Origin: an uncultured Cocleimonas sp.
GTDB taxonomy: Bacteria; Pseudomonadota; Gammaproteobacteria; Thiotrichales; Thiotrichaceae
Assembly: GCF_947495625.1 (NCBI RefSeq)
Contig: NZ_CANLZW010000006.1
Location: 1 to 64,000 of the forward strand
DNA length: 64,000 nucleotides
Reading direction: 5' to 3'
Below the pieces are notes generated by a model, which saw only the letters and a list, made by a program, of their open reading frames with translations, did not search any database and had not been told where the DNA came from. Every line of letters begins with the position of its first letter. Positions within the stretch are counted from its first letter, which is position 1. A program made the translations under genes and the position numbers. This document shows positions 63,896 to 64,000 of the stretch, piece by piece.

Positions 63896-64000
63896 TTAGT
63901 GCTTACACTTCTTATGCTTATTTTTTGCTTTATATTTAGGTTTTGGCGGCATTTGATCCAACCGATCATGAATAGCGTGATGAATGAAGGATAATTTTGT
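63896..64000 (-). CDS. C-terminus of an unidentified minus-strand gene (cut by window edge)
   Basis: The minus strand is open from base 64000 to TAA 63896-63898, giving 34 residues that end in a Lys/His-rich tail ('KPKYKAKNKHKKCKH'). 'HHAIHDRLDQMPPKP' precedes it. Too short to identify. Convergent position with repeat copy 18 supports a real gene end. Confidence 0.4.
   Translation of the reverse strand, partial: TKLSFIHHAIHDRLDQMPPKPKYKAKNKHKKCKH

Noticed and set aside
1-64000. tRNA or rRNA genes
   Set aside because: I looked for tRNA-like CCA-ended cloverleaf patterns and rRNA stretches and saw none; a covariance search would be needed to be sure.

Overview
The window looks like the chromosome of a free-living gammaproteobacterium with moderately low GC. 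The evidence is the conserved block map / rpsB-tsf-pyrH-frr-uppS-cdsA-dxr-rseP-bamA-skp-lpxD-fabZ-lpxA-lpxB-rnhB ... dnaE, complete lipid A and Bam genes, a TonB-ExbB-ExbD system and DbpA. A SoxB thiosulfohydrolase next to a TtrS/TtrR-type two-component system and a diheme cytochrome c suggests reduced-sulfur oxidation. Species cannot be named from the sequence alone.

Layout. 1-2.1 kb: end of an IS110-family transposase, the DEAD-box helicase dbpA and a small secreted protein. 2.4-9.1 kb: a DUF3108 protein, soxB, and divergently a sensor kinase, response regulator and diheme cytochrome. 9.2-25.4 kb: a long stress-associated region with a VIT1-type transporter, cbpM/cbpA, an EEP-family phosphodiesterase, a DksA/TraR zinc finger, a Lon-like protease, a Usp protein, an amber-interrupted small gene, a Host_attach protein, a beta-CASP metallohydrolase, a flavodoxin-type reductase, an AMP/thymidine-phosphorylase homologue coupled to a PRPP-synthetase homologue and a two-domain kinase, mtfA and clsB. 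25.5-27.3 kb: a degenerate DEAD-box protein. 27.7-52.6 kb: translation, isoprenoid, envelope and replication genes, with a GST-like protein, a SulP transporter and a lipoprotein lying between rnhB and dnaE. 52.6-56.0 kb: a cupin protein, ArsR, GAPDH and ArsJ (arsenate resistance by organoarsenical efflux). 56.3-63.8 kb: an iron region with tonB-exbD-exbB, a ferric-iron binding protein, a Fiu-like TonB-dependent receptor, an alpha-hydroxy-acid oxidase and a PiuC-type dioxygenase, with two good Fur boxes.

The strongest unexplained structure is a short repeat with 13-base core CACCCCCCTACTT followed by an AT-rich T-tract. I count 18 copies (10 with an exact core) on both strands. Some sit where terminators belong, some sit where they cannot terminate the neighbouring gene, and three lie inside coding sequence without disturbing the protein family. 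That distribution resembles DNA uptake sequences more than dedicated terminators or insertions. Other notable points are a perfect intrinsic-terminator hairpin inside the signal-peptide codons of skp, an S2 ribosomal protein with a long C-terminal extension, an 18-unit VVE(P/S/T) tandem array in TonB, and a candidate nucleotide-phosphorylase/PRPP pathway in the stress region.
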